Shown here piece after piece: positions 54,479 to 61,882 of a stretch of 64,000 nt of DNA (position 1 is its first letter; each line of letters opens with the position of its first letter). The stretch lies in the NCBI GenBank assembly GCA_963845425.1, contig CAWJSC010000002.1, positions 317,745 to 381,744 on the forward strand, read 5' to 3'. The translations under genes were made by a program, and so were the position numbers. The DNA is from DATDAH01 sp963845425 (GTDB lineage Bacteria > Actinomycetota > Acidimicrobiia > Acidimicrobiales > DATDAH01). The notes below the pieces were generated by a model. It did not search any database and was not told the DNA's origin. It saw only the letters and a list, made by a program, of their open reading frames with translations.

Positions 54479-55441
54479 TCAGCCCTCCTCGAGATCGGAC
54501 GCGCCCGCGGGCGGCTGACCGTCGCCAGGGCCCCTGAACGTCCCGAACCCGCCATCACCGAGCTGGATCGAGGTCGCCGTGAGCACGTCGTCGTCGGTTG
54601 CGCCGACGGCGAAGATGACGTCGCCCTCGGCCAGGTCCTCCAGCGAGCGCTCCTCGCTCACGGTGACCGTGGTGTCTTCGGTGATCGTGACCGTCACCGA
54701 CTCACCGTCGACGTCGAGGGTCACACTGTCCTCGGCGATGGCCGTGATCTCACCGGTGGTCGCCGAGCCCTGTCCGCCGGCGGGACCGCCGCCCTGGGAC
54801 GGGTCGAACCCCTCCGGCGGCTCGAACCCCTCCGGGAGCTCACCATCCGCAGGCGGCTCGAACCCCTCCGGGAGCTCACCATCCGCAGGCGGCTCGAACC
54901 CCTCCGGGAGCTCACCATCCGCAGGCGGCTCGAACCCGCCGGGCGGACCACCGGTCCCTTGACCGAACCCGGCCCCGTCGCCCTCGCGGATGTTCGTGGC
55001 GACGATGCCGCCGTCGTCACCGTCTTCGCCGATGGCCACCACGGTGGCGCCGACCTCGAGGTCGTCCAGCGTGCCCTCGATCGACTCGGTCACCGCCGTG
55101 TCCGCCGTCGTCTCCACCGTGGTCGTCGTCGACGATCCCGACGGGTCCTCGGACTCGACCGTGATGGTCGACCCGTCGATCGAGGTGATCGTTCCCCGGG
55201 CACCGAGCCCGAACCCGGCACCACCCCCACCCGGGAACCCCTCGGCCTGATCGGTTCCGACGGCGGCGGCATCGGCGGTTCCGGCGTCATCGCCGGACCC
55301 GCCGAGGAAGACGGCCGCCGCTACGGCGATGACCGCCACGACGGCCCCCGCGATCACCCAGGAGCGCCACGTGGTGGGTCCGGGCCCGTCGGCGGGATCG
55401 GTGGGCGAGGTCAGCTCAGCTGCGTCATCCGAGTTCGGCAT
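54479..55441 (-). CDS. Membrane-anchored DUF5666-like protein with tandem repeats
   Basis: 320 aa. N-terminal cytoplasmic acidic tail, a membrane segment (WVIAGAVVAVIAVAAAVFLGG), then two small beta domains of the DUF5666 kind: GTITSIDGSTITVES...GATVVAIG and GEITAIAEDSVTLDVDGESVTVTI...DVIFAVGA. Between them lies a repeat of GFEPPADGELPE (three copies plus part). DUF5666 proteins are extracellular and of unknown function. It starts the exporter cluster; the histidine kinase gene ends 45 bp... upstream on the same strand, so kinase control is plausible. Confidence 0.75.
   Translation of the reverse strand: MPNSDDAAELTSPTDPADGPGPTTWRSWVIAGAVVAVIAVAAAVFLGGSGDDAGTADAAAVGTDQAEGFPGGGGAGFGLGARGTITSIDGSTITVESEDPSGSSTTTTVETTADTAVTESIEGTLDDLEVGATVVAIGEDGDDGGIVATNIREGDGAGFGQGTGGPPGGFEPPADGELPEGFEPPADGELPEGFEPPADGELPEGFEPPEGFDPSQGGGPAGGQGSATTGEITAIAEDSVTLDVDGESVTVTITEDTTVTVSEERSLEDLAEGDVIFAVGATDDDVLTATSIQLGDGGFGTFRGPGDGQPPAGASDLEEG
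54816..54937. repeat. 36-bp tandem repeat, about 3.4 copies
   Basis: Unit starts GGCGGCTCGAACCCCTCCGG; copies at 54816, 54852 and 54888 plus a partial copy at 54924. It encodes the GFEPPADGELPE repeat. Being in frame and without unique spacers, it is not a CRISPR. Confidence 0.9.
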
Positions 55442-55486
55442 GCCGACACCATCGCCCCGGAGTTTCCGGGTTCTCTGTGAGTGTCC

Positions 55487-56908
55487 TCAGAGTTTCCTGG
55501 ACCCGTCACCTGGCGTTGCCGGGCGGCCGGCGGCGTCGGCGGCGGGCAGCCGGATCCAGAAGGTCGTGCCACCAGGCGACGCCGACTCGATGCCGATGGA
55601 ACCACCGTGGGCCTCGACGATCGACCTCGCGATCGGCAATCCCAGGCCGGCACCGCCGGCGTGGCGGGACCGGCTGCTGTCGCCGCGGTAGAACCGCTCG
55701 AACACCTGAGCGGCGACCTCCGGCGGCATGCCTGGCCCGGTGTCAGTCACCGAGATCGTGATCACCCCGTCGTCGCGGCCCGCCTCGAGCTGGATGCTTG
55801 CCGTCGTCGGCGTGTGGACGAGCGCGTTGTGCACCAACGACCCGAGCACCTGGCGGAGCCTGGACTCATCGCCCTCCACCATGAGGTGGTCGGCGACGAC
55901 GGTCGTGGTGATGGAGCGCTCGGGCTGCACCGCGCGACCGTCGCTCGCGGCGTCGCCCAGTACGTCGACGAGGTCGACGGGCTCGCGCCGCAGTGGCCGC
56001 CCTTCGTCGAGGTTGGCGAGGAGGAGCAGGTCCTCGACCAGGCAGGTCATCCGCTCGGTCTCCGAGCGCAGGCGTCGGATGACGTCATCGAGCTCGCCCG
56101 CCGCCCCGAACCCGCCGTGTTCGTAGACCTCGAGATACCCCCGCACCGAGGTCAGGGGCGTGCGCAGCTCGTGCGACGCGTCGGCGACGAAGCGCCGAAG
56201 CGTCTGCTCCTGCGCGTCGCGTTGGTCCAACATGACGTTGAACGCCTGAGCCAGGCGGGCTGCCTCGGTCCCGGGCCGATCGGGATCCACCCGCTGCGCG
56301 CGGTCGCCCGCCGCGATCGAGTCCGCGACCGCGGTCACCTTCGAGATCGGGCGCAGCCCGAGCCGGTAGATCCACCAGCCGACCACGCCGAGCACCACCA
56401 CGATGACCGAACCCGCGAGGCCGAGGGCGACCAGCAACGATCGGTTCGCGGCGTCGACCTCGTCGAGGGACAGGGCGACCACGCCCCACGAGTCGCCGTC
56501 GGGCAACCGGGCGGCACGGACGCGGAAGCGCATCGCCGAGTGCGCCGCGTCGGTCGTGAACGTCCCACCGTCGTCGTCGAGGGCTTCGAGGTCGGCCGAT
56601 GCAATGGCTGGGACGTCGTCGAGCAGCTCGCCTGTGATGATGGGCGTGACCTCGCCGTCGTCGTCGACGATCCCCACGAAGAACTCCGACGCCGGCGAGT
56701 TCGCCGACGAGTCCTCGGGCAGGACCTCCGGGTCACCCGTCGGGGCCACGAGCGGCGGGCGGACGGCGAATGGCAGTGCGCTCTCCAGCTGCCGGTCGAG
56801 TTGGTCGAGTGCGTAGTCCCGCTGCGCGGCGGCGACGACCACCATCGAGATGGCGAGCGCCGCCAGGATCAGGCCGCACCCGAGGATCAGCCGGCTCCGA
56901 AGCGTCAT
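55487..56908 (-). CDS. Sensor histidine kinase (two membrane segments)
   Basis: ATG 56908 overlaps the regulator stop (ATGA) and follows GGGAGGAG; GTG 56911 is the alternative (473 aa from the ATG). Membrane helices near 8-28 and 160-182 flank a 130-residue extracytoplasmic sensor. HAMP follows (LGLRPISKVTAVADSIAAGD). H-box ADASHELRTPLTS with phosphoacceptor His246, N-box LGSLVHNALVHTP, G1 DTGPGMP and G2 GGAGLGLPIA. Complete kinase, co-transcribed with its regulator, and close to the exporter cluster it may control. Confidence 0.92.
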   Translation of the reverse strand: MTLRSRLILGCGLILAALAISMVVVAAAQRDYALDQLDRQLESALPFAVRPPLVAPTGDPEVLPEDSSANSPASEFFVGIVDDDGEVTPIITGELLDDVPAIASADLEALDDDGGTFTTDAAHSAMRFRVRAARLPDGDSWGVVALSLDEVDAANRSLLVALGLAGSVIVVVLGVVGWWIYRLGLRPISKVTAVADSIAAGDRAQRVDPDRPGTEAARLAQAFNVMLDQRDAQEQTLRRFVADASHELRTPLTSVRGYLEVYEHGGFGAAGELDDVIRRLRSETERMTCLVEDLLLLANLDEGRPLRREPVDLVDVLGDAASDGRAVQPERSITTTVVADHLMVEGDESRLRQVLGSLVHNALVHTPTTASIQLEAGRDDGVITISVTDTGPGMPPEVAAQVFERFYRGDSSRSRHAGGAGLGLPIARSIVEAHGGSIGIESASPGGTTFWIRLPAADAAGRPATPGDGSRKL

Positions 56909-57591
56909 CACTCCTCCCGCAGACAGAACCCCACGCCGCGGATCGTCTGGATGAGCTTCGGCTCGACGTTGTCCACCTTCTGGCGCAGGTAGCTGATGAA
57001 AGTGTCGACGACCGAGGGGTCACCGTCGAAGTCGTAGTCCCAGACGTGATCGATGATCTGGCCACGGCTGACGACGATCCCGGTGTTCAGGAGCAGGTAG
57101 TGGAGCAACCGGTACTCCGTGGGCGAGAGCGACACCGGCCGCCCACCCCGGGTGACCCGGTGAGCATCCACGTCGAGCTCCAGATCCGCGCACTGCAGTC
57201 GTCGCCGCTCGAACCCGGCGGTCCGCCGCACGATGGCGCCCACCCGGGCGACGAGCTCGGCGACGGCGAACGGCTTGACCACATAGTCGTCGCCCCCGAT
57301 CGTCAGGCCGTGCACACGATCTTCGGTGCCGTCGCGCGCCGTGAGGAAGAGCACCGGCACCTGGTTCCCGCTGTCCCGCAGCCTCCGGAACACCGTGAAC
57401 CCGTCGATACCCGGCAGCATCACGTCCAACACGAGTGCATCCGGCCGGAACGCACTCACCTGTTTGAGGCACGCCTCGCCGGTCGCTGCGGCCTCCGTGT
57501 CGTAGCCCGCCAGTCCCAACGCGGACTCGATGAGGAAGACGATGTTCTCCTCGTCGTCCACGACGAGGACCTTCGGCTTCGTCGGGGTCAT
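56908..57591 (-). CDS. OmpR-family response regulator
   Basis: I use ATG 57591 (227 aa), which begins MTPTKPKVLVVDDEE; the open frame reaches back 25 codons without a ribosome site. Acidic pocket Asp12/Asp13, phosphoacceptor Asp56 (VLDVMLPG), Thr in FLTARD and Lys in DDYVVKPFA. The C-terminal winged helix (LSPTEYRLLHYLLLNTGIVVSRGQI, then SVVDTFISYLRQKVD and TIRGVGFCL) binds DNA. Partner of the kinase that follows with a 4-nt overlap. Confidence 0.92.
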   Translation of the reverse strand: MTPTKPKVLVVDDEENIVFLIESALGLAGYDTEAAATGEACLKQVSAFRPDALVLDVMLPGIDGFTVFRRLRDSGNQVPVLFLTARDGTEDRVHGLTIGGDDYVVKPFAVAELVARVGAIVRRTAGFERRRLQCADLELDVDAHRVTRGGRPVSLSPTEYRLLHYLLLNTGIVVSRGQIIDHVWDYDFDGDPSVVDTFISYLRQKVDNVEPKLIQTIRGVGFCLREE

Positions 57592-57760
57592 GAAACCGCC
57601 GAACCGTCCTGCCGACGCTGCATCCAGAGAAGTAAAGCCCGGTCGCCTGGCAATCTCCTCCAGCATTCATGTGAGTTCCCTGTGAACCGGCGCTTCGGCC
57701 ACCTGATGTTCCAAGGAGTTCCTCAGAAGGCTCGGAATCCCGACACCCAGCATCGATCAG

Positions 57761-58624
57761 GTGAACCGGACTCGGAGGATCCTCTTGGCCATCGCCGTCC
57801 TGACGGCCACCCTGCTCGCGTCACCGAACCCTGCTACCGCGACGACCGCCGGTGAGACGCAGACCGCGTCCTGCCGCACCGTCGCCTACACCCCGACGAC
57901 CGCGTCACGGGCACAGGGCGCAACGCTCTGCGTGCCCCGACAGGTGTCGGCGCGCACCGCGGTGCTGCTCATCCACGGCGGTGGCGGCTACTCGGGCAGC
58001 CGATCGGCCCTCCAGGCCTGGCAGGCCTTCTACGCGCGGCGGGGCATCGTCACGCTGTCGATCGACTACACGCTCACCGGCGAGGGTGGCACCCCGACCT
58101 ACCCTCGCCCGGAGCAGAACGCGAAGGCGGCGGTCCAGTACCTCCGCCTGCACGAAGACCAGCTCGGCACCGATCGAGTCGTGGTCCAGGGGCACTCGGC
58201 CGGGGCCCGGCTCGGCGCCATCCTGCTGACCACCCCCGACGACGCCTCGTTCGCCGGCCGAGAGCTCCATCGTGGGGTCTCCGATTCGATCGACGGCTTC
58301 ATCGGCTTCTACGGCTACTACGGCGGGTACCAGTTCGAGGCGGCGGCCTACTACGGCGGAGCCGCGAACCGGGATGCGAACTCGGTCGCGAACGCCAGGA
58401 GGGCATCCGGAGCCGCCCTGCTCTTCCACGGTCGTGCGGACTCACTCGTGCCCGCGAACCGGTCGATCCGCTTCGAGCGAGCATTGCGGCGCGCTGGCGG
58501 CGACGCCCAACTGGTGCTCGTCGCCGGCGATCATTGCTTCGACGGCTACGGCCTGAGCAGGCTCACCGCGTCCGGCGCCCAGTCAGCTCGCCAAACCGTG
58601 CAATGGCTCCGAGAAGCCGACTGA
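57761..58624 (+). CDS. Secreted alpha/beta-hydrolase
   Basis: 287 aa from GTG 57761. Signal peptide (RRILLAIAVLTATLLASPNPATA). Oxyanion motif HGGGGYSGS, nucleophile Ser in VQGHSAGARLG, Asp in FHGRADSLVP and His in AGDHCFDGYG. This is an esterase/lipase-like fold (Abhydrolase_3/BD-FAE type). It is divergent from the two-component genes by 169 bp, so it may also be a target. The dispersed repeat copy D starts 12 bp after its stop codon. Confidence 0.85.
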   Translation: MNRTRRILLAIAVLTATLLASPNPATATTAGETQTASCRTVAYTPTTASRAQGATLCVPRQVSARTAVLLIHGGGGYSGSRSALQAWQAFYARRGIVTLSIDYTLTGEGGTPTYPRPEQNAKAAVQYLRLHEDQLGTDRVVVQGHSAGARLGAILLTTPDDASFAGRELHRGVSDSIDGFIGFYGYYGGYQFEAAAYYGGAANRDANSVANARRASGAALLFHGRADSLVPANRSIRFERALRRAGGDAQLVLVAGDHCFDGYGLSRLTASGAQSARQTVQWLREAD

Positions 58625-58636
58625 TGCAGCCACCGA

Positions 58637-58685
58637 GGGATCGCGGGCAGGGCTTGGAACGCGAAAGGCCCGATTCTGGAACGCG
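58637..58685 (+). repeat. Dispersed 22-bp-phased repeat, copy D
   Basis: GGGATCGCGGG, TTGGAACGCG at 58654 and CTGGAACGCG at 58676: the clearest copy, period 22 bp. It is followed by the 56-bp module at 58698. Confidence 0.85.
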
Positions 58686-58697
58686 TGCACCGGGCTG

Positions 58698-58753
58698 AGG
58701 CCAGGAACAGCCCAGAACATGCCGGACTACCCGTGGCGTGAGAACCATTAATC
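58698..58753 (+). repeat. 56-bp repeat module, copy 2
   Basis: 52 of 56 bases match 21727-21782. It ends 15 bp before the antitoxin start codon, so its right end overlaps the antitoxin promoter. Confidence 0.75.
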
Positions 58754-58756
58754 GGA

Positions 58757-58762
58757 TAATCT
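58757..58762 (+). promoter_or_regulatory. -10 box TAATCT, leaderless antitoxin promoter
   Basis: TAATCT fits TAnnnT and ends 6 nt before GTG 58769; no ribosome site is present. Confidence 0.5.
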
Positions 58763-58768
58763 GATTCC

Positions 58769-59011
58769 GTGCCGGATGTGACTGCTACCGATGCGGCCCG
58801 GAACTTCGCCGACCTGTTGGATGCCATCGAGCATCGCCACGAGCGCTACACGATCATGCGGCGAGGGCGAGCCGTTGCTCAGCTCGAGCCGGTCAGCCGC
58901 GGACGGGGCGCCGACCTGAAGGCACTCCTGCGTCGGCACGAGCCTGACGCCAAATGGTCGAGCGATCTCACCGAAGTCCGCGAGCTGCTGACGCTGGACG
59001 ACCGCGAATGA
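58769..59011 (+). CDS. Phd/YefM-family antitoxin
   Basis: 80 aa, GTG start. DVTATDAARNFADLLDAIEHRHERYTIMRRGRAVAQLEPV is the canonical Phd/YefM DNA-binding fold; the C-terminal half (SDLTEVRELLTLDDRE) is the toxin-binding tail. The stop overlaps the toxin start (ATGA). It likely represses its own promoter together with the toxin. Confidence 0.88.
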   Translation: MPDVTATDAARNFADLLDAIEHRHERYTIMRRGRAVAQLEPVSRGRGADLKALLRRHEPDAKWSSDLTEVRELLTLDDRE

Positions 59012-59406
59012 CGGCCCTGCTGCTTGACACCACCTTCCTCATCGACATCGAACGAGACGACAGTGACCTCGATGCATGGATCGATGACGACGACGACGTC
59101 GCCATGGCAGCGGTCACCGTGGCCGAGCTTCAGGTCGGTGTCGAGGTGGCCTCTCGCCAACAGCGAGCACGCCGAGCCACGTTCGTCCAAGCGGTCATCG
59201 AGACCGTCCCCGTCCTGCCCTACGGACTCGACACAGCTCTCGTCCACGCAGAGCTCCTCGCTGACACCCGCCGATCGGGACGACCGCGAGGGGCCCACGA
59301 CCTCATCATCGCCGCCACCGCCAAGTCATCAGGCCGGGCAGTCCTCAGCGCAGATCCTTCCGGGTTCCAGGACCTACCAGGAGTGGATCTGCACCGTCAC
59401 CGCTGA
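59008..59406 (+). CDS. vapC: PIN-domain (VapC) toxin
   Basis: 132 aa. Full PIN active site: Asp7 (LLLDTTFLIDIE), Glu in VTVAELQVGVE, Asp in GAHDLIIAATA and Asp in LSADPSGF. A Mg-dependent endoribonuclease that probably cuts tRNA or rRNA. Coupled to the Phd-type antitoxin by a 4-nt overlap; the 3' end is followed by a GGCCCTCGT-rich spacer. Confidence 0.88.
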   Translation: MTALLLDTTFLIDIERDDSDLDAWIDDDDDVAMAAVTVAELQVGVEVASRQQRARRATFVQAVIETVPVLPYGLDTALVHAELLADTRRSGRPRGAHDLIIAATAKSSGRAVLSADPSGFQDLPGVDLHRHR

Positions 59407-59516
59407 TCGCCGGTCAACAGGGTCGGCGGCTTCGGCCCTCGTGCCCTCGGCCCTCGTACGTTTCGTGGACATGTCTCGACCCTACGAACGACCAGTGACA
59501 GGAACTCGGCCTGCGG

Positions 59517-60038
59517 TCAGGACGATCCGGTGAGGAGCTCCTCCAGGTAGAACCGGACCTTGGCCTCGATCGGGCGGCCCGGGTAGTAGCGCTCGAGGAG
59601 GTCCAGACCCTCGTTTACGGTGGTGAAGCCACACAGCCCGTAGAGCAGGAGGATGTCCTCTTCGTCGCGGCTCACCCTGCTCGCCAGGAGCTTGGTGGCC
59701 AACAGGTACTCCGGTGAGCCGGCGGAGACACTGAGGCAATCGCCTTCGTAGACGACGGGCTTGGCCCCGTGATCCTGGCCCGGCAGGAAGCCCTTCGCCC
59801 CGTCGTTCAGCCAGTCCTCGTCGACGTCGTCGTGCCGGGCGGCGACCCGGTGCGCTGCGTCACGCACCTCCTTCGACGGGTGCCAGATGCCGTCGACGTC
59901 CTGGGTCGAGGGACGGGCGTCGTACGCGACCGCCATTGCGGCACCGCCGACGATGAACACGTCGCCGCGAGTTCCGGCCGCGGCCAGCTCCTCGTCGAGC
60001 TCAGCGAACAACTCGAGGATCCGCTCGCGGCTCAGCAT
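59517..60038 (-). CDS. Nucleotidyltransferase-like toxin candidate (DUF6036/AbiEii-like)
   Basis: 173 aa, ATG 60038. The core FIVGGAAMAVAYDARPSTQDVDGIW is the GG...(D/x)xD nucleotidyltransferase signature of AbiEii/MenT-related proteins: glycine pair followed by T-x-D-V-D. GSPEYLLATKLLASR and EDILLLYGLCGF are typical. MenT and AbiEii enzymes transfer nucleotides to tRNA and stop growth. It begins 7 nt after the XRE regulator stop, so the pair forms one unit, regulator first, as in AbiE systems. Confidence 0.75.
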   Translation of the reverse strand: MLSRERILELFAELDEELAAAGTRGDVFIVGGAAMAVAYDARPSTQDVDGIWHPSKEVRDAAHRVAARHDDVDEDWLNDGAKGFLPGQDHGAKPVVYEGDCLSVSAGSPEYLLATKLLASRVSRDEEDILLLYGLCGFTTVNEGLDLLERYYPGRPIEAKVRFYLEELLTGSS

Positions 60039-60045
60039 CGGACCC

Positions 60046-60627
60046 TCACCGGTTGATCAACGACTCGCGGTGCAGGAACACCCCTCGGCGCTGCAGCGAC
60101 ACGGGCGTCCCGGCGAACTCCCAGGCGCGCATCGACACCATCGGCGTGACCCACCACCCTCGGTCGAGAAACCGCGACGGCGACTCCGTCCAAGCCGGTG
60201 CCTCCATGCCGCTGCGCACCGCCAGCCACTCGGCGAACCCACCGAGGAAGGCATCCCATTCGACCGCCCCCACCGGCGGAGGCTCCGCCATGAGCATCCG
60301 CGCTCGGGAGGCGCTCTGGGCCGCATCGAACCGGCTCGCCAGCTCGGCGGCACGACGCACAACCGAGATGCCCTTCTGGTCGCTGAGCTCACGGCGAAGG
60401 ACCATGCTCAGCCCCAACACGCTCCCAGCAGATTCCGGACGAGCGTCGATGCGGAGGCGGTGTCCCGTCGCCGAGACGATCCGCTCCAGGGTGTTGACGG
60501 TCGGATGGAGCTCGCCGCGCTCGGTGCGGTGGATCGTGCTGGCCGCCAACTCGGACGCCACGGCGAGCTCGCGCAGCGATAGGCCCGAGTCGAGCCGCAG
60601 TTCCTTGACCAGGTCGGGCACGTTCAC
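60046..60627 (-). CDS. XRE-type regulator/antitoxin paired with the nucleotidyltransferase
   Basis: I place the start at GTG 60627 (GTG 60621 is close), directly after the palindrome 60632-60651 (193 aa). HTH: LVKELRLDSGLSLRELAVASELAASTIHRTERGELHPTVNTLERIVSATG. The C-terminal 110 residues (RRAAELASRFDAAQSASRARMLM, FLDRGWWVTPMVSMRAWEF) are not recognised and probably bind the partner enzyme. The gene order and spacing suit an antitoxin and autorepressor. Confidence 0.75.
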   Translation of the reverse strand: MNVPDLVKELRLDSGLSLRELAVASELAASTIHRTERGELHPTVNTLERIVSATGHRLRIDARPESAGSVLGLSMVLRRELSDQKGISVVRRAAELASRFDAAQSASRARMLMAEPPPVGAVEWDAFLGGFAEWLAVRSGMEAPAWTESPSRFLDRGWWVTPMVSMRAWEFAGTPVSLQRRGVFLHRESLINR

Positions 60628-60631
60628 AACG

Positions 60632-60651
60632 TGTAAGCGTATACGCTTACA
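60632..60651. promoter_or_regulatory. 20-bp perfect palindrome, operator of the XRE gene
   Basis: TGTAAGCGTATACGCTTACA is fully self-complementary and ends 4 bp before the XRE start codon on the minus strand. Its TATACG core could also be the -10 region, so binding would block transcription. Confidence 0.75.
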
Positions 60652-60723
60652 ACCCTGTCCGTCGCATCGCAGGCAGTCGGCTAGGATCGTGACGCCAAGG
60701 TGGGCCCCCCGCCCTCGGCCCTC

Positions 60724-60751
60724 GGCCCTCGTGGGGCCGGTAGACAACCCG
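60724..60751 (+). repeat. GGCCCTCGTGGGGCC hairpin module, copy 2
   Basis: Identical to 32523-32550 over 28 bp; again 7-8 bp before a copy of the dispersed repeat. Confidence 0.7.
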
Positions 60752-60758
60752 CTGGGGG

Positions 60759-60806
60759 GGGATCGCGGCGGGCGCCGGGAACGGATTTCGCCGAATCGGG
60801 AACGTG
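60759..60806 (+). repeat. Dispersed phased repeat, copy E (diverged)
   Basis: GGGATCGCGG followed by CGGGAACGG and CGGGAACGTG with a 21-bp period; more diverged than B, C and D. Confidence 0.55.
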
Positions 60807-61090
60807 CCCTTCGGGCGCTGGTCGCACAAGCATCCCGATTGGCGACACCTAACCCCGGCGAAGCGGTTCACTCCCCTACGAACCGAACGAAGAAGCCGTA
60901 CTCGTCCGCGCACCGACGGATCAGCGCCGCAACCGCCGCCGCCCATTGCCGGCCCTGTTCACTCTCCAGGTTCTGGCTCGCGGCGATCCACTCGTCGTAG
61001 TGCGCATGGGTTCGCTCCTGGGTCTTCGGCCGGGCTCGTGAGTCGAAGGTCGAAGCAAGACGATCGTGGCCGCCTCCCTAGCCTGGAAGG

Positions 61091-61882
61091 GTGCCCGAGG
61101 GCGACACGATCCACCGGGTGGCCGACCGGCTGCGGCCCGCGCTGGCCGGCCAGGTGCTGGAGCGCTTCGAGGCGCCCCGGGCCGTCGGCCCCCGCCCCCG
61201 CCTCGGCGCGACCATCGACCGCGTCGAGGCGAAGGGCAAGCACCTCCTCATCGGCTTCTCCGACGGCGTGGTGCTGCACACGCACATGCGCATGACCGGG
61301 ACCTGGCACCTCTACCGGTCGGGGAGCCGCTGGCGCCTGCCGGGCCACCTGGCCCGCGCCGTGGTGGGGGTGGCCGACTGGGAGGCCGTCTGCTTCAAGG
61401 CGCCGGTGGTGGACCTGTTCCGAGAACCGCCGGCTCACCTGCCCCAGCCCCTCGACCACCTCGGACCCGACCTGTGCCTGCAGGACCCGCCGATCGACGA
61501 GGTGGTCGACCGTCTGGCGGCGCGGGCCGATGTCGACAGCGAGATCGCCCCGCTCCTGCTCGACCAGCAGGTGGCCGCCGGCATCGGCAACGTGTTCAAG
61601 AGCGAGGTGCTGTGGGCCGGTCGGGTCAGCCCGTTCGCGAAGGTCCGGGATCTCGACGTCGAGACCCGTCGTCGCCTGGTCACGATCGCGGCCCGGCAGC
61701 TCCGGGCCAACGTGTTGTCACCCGGGGAGCGCTCGACGCTGCCCGGGGGCGGTCTGGCCGTCTACGGCCGCAGGGGCCAGCCGTGCCGCCGCTGCGGCAC
61801 GCCGATCGACCAGCGCCTGCAGGGCGGGGACCCCCGGGTCACCTACTGGTGTCCCCTGTGCCAGCCGGAGGTCGCGGCATGA
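61091..61882 (+). CDS. Nei/Fpg-family DNA glycosylase (endonuclease VIII type)
   Basis: 263 aa from GTG 61091. N-terminus MPEGDTIH: Pro2 is the Schiff-base nucleophile, Glu3 the general acid, and the DTIH form marks the Nei rather than Fpg branch. H2TH region (LLLDQQVAAGIGNVFKSEVLW) and C-terminal zinc finger (CRRCGTPI...YWCPLCQ) are intact. It removes oxidised pyrimidines and cuts the abasic site. It overlaps the flavoprotein gene by ATGA. Confidence 0.92.
   Translation: MPEGDTIHRVADRLRPALAGQVLERFEAPRAVGPRPRLGATIDRVEAKGKHLLIGFSDGVVLHTHMRMTGTWHLYRSGSRWRLPGHLARAVVGVADWEAVCFKAPVVDLFREPPAHLPQPLDHLGPDLCLQDPPIDEVVDRLAARADVDSEIAPLLLDQQVAAGIGNVFKSEVLWAGRVSPFAKVRDLDVETRRRLVTIAARQLRANVLSPGERSTLPGGGLAVYGRRGQPCRRCGTPIDQRLQGGDPRVTYWCPLCQPEVAA

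Larger units (their letters stand above)
60628..61090. other. 463-bp intergenic region with palindrome and repeat copy E
   Basis: Holds the 20-bp palindrome, the 28-bp hairpin module (60724-60751) and repeat copy E (60759-60806). From about 60868 to 61070 the minus strand reads a protein-like stretch (HYDEWIAASQNLESEQGRQW, ADEYGFFVRFVGE, stop) without a start codon; possibly a gene remnant. Confidence 0.55.

Noticed and set aside
54816..54937. CRISPR-like direct repeats
   Set aside because: Units are contiguous with no spacers, in frame and translated as a protein repeat; no cas gene in the window.
60868..61078. Minus-strand peptide ending YGFFVRFVGE
   Set aside because: Protein-like composition, but no start codon within the open frame; at most a remnant.
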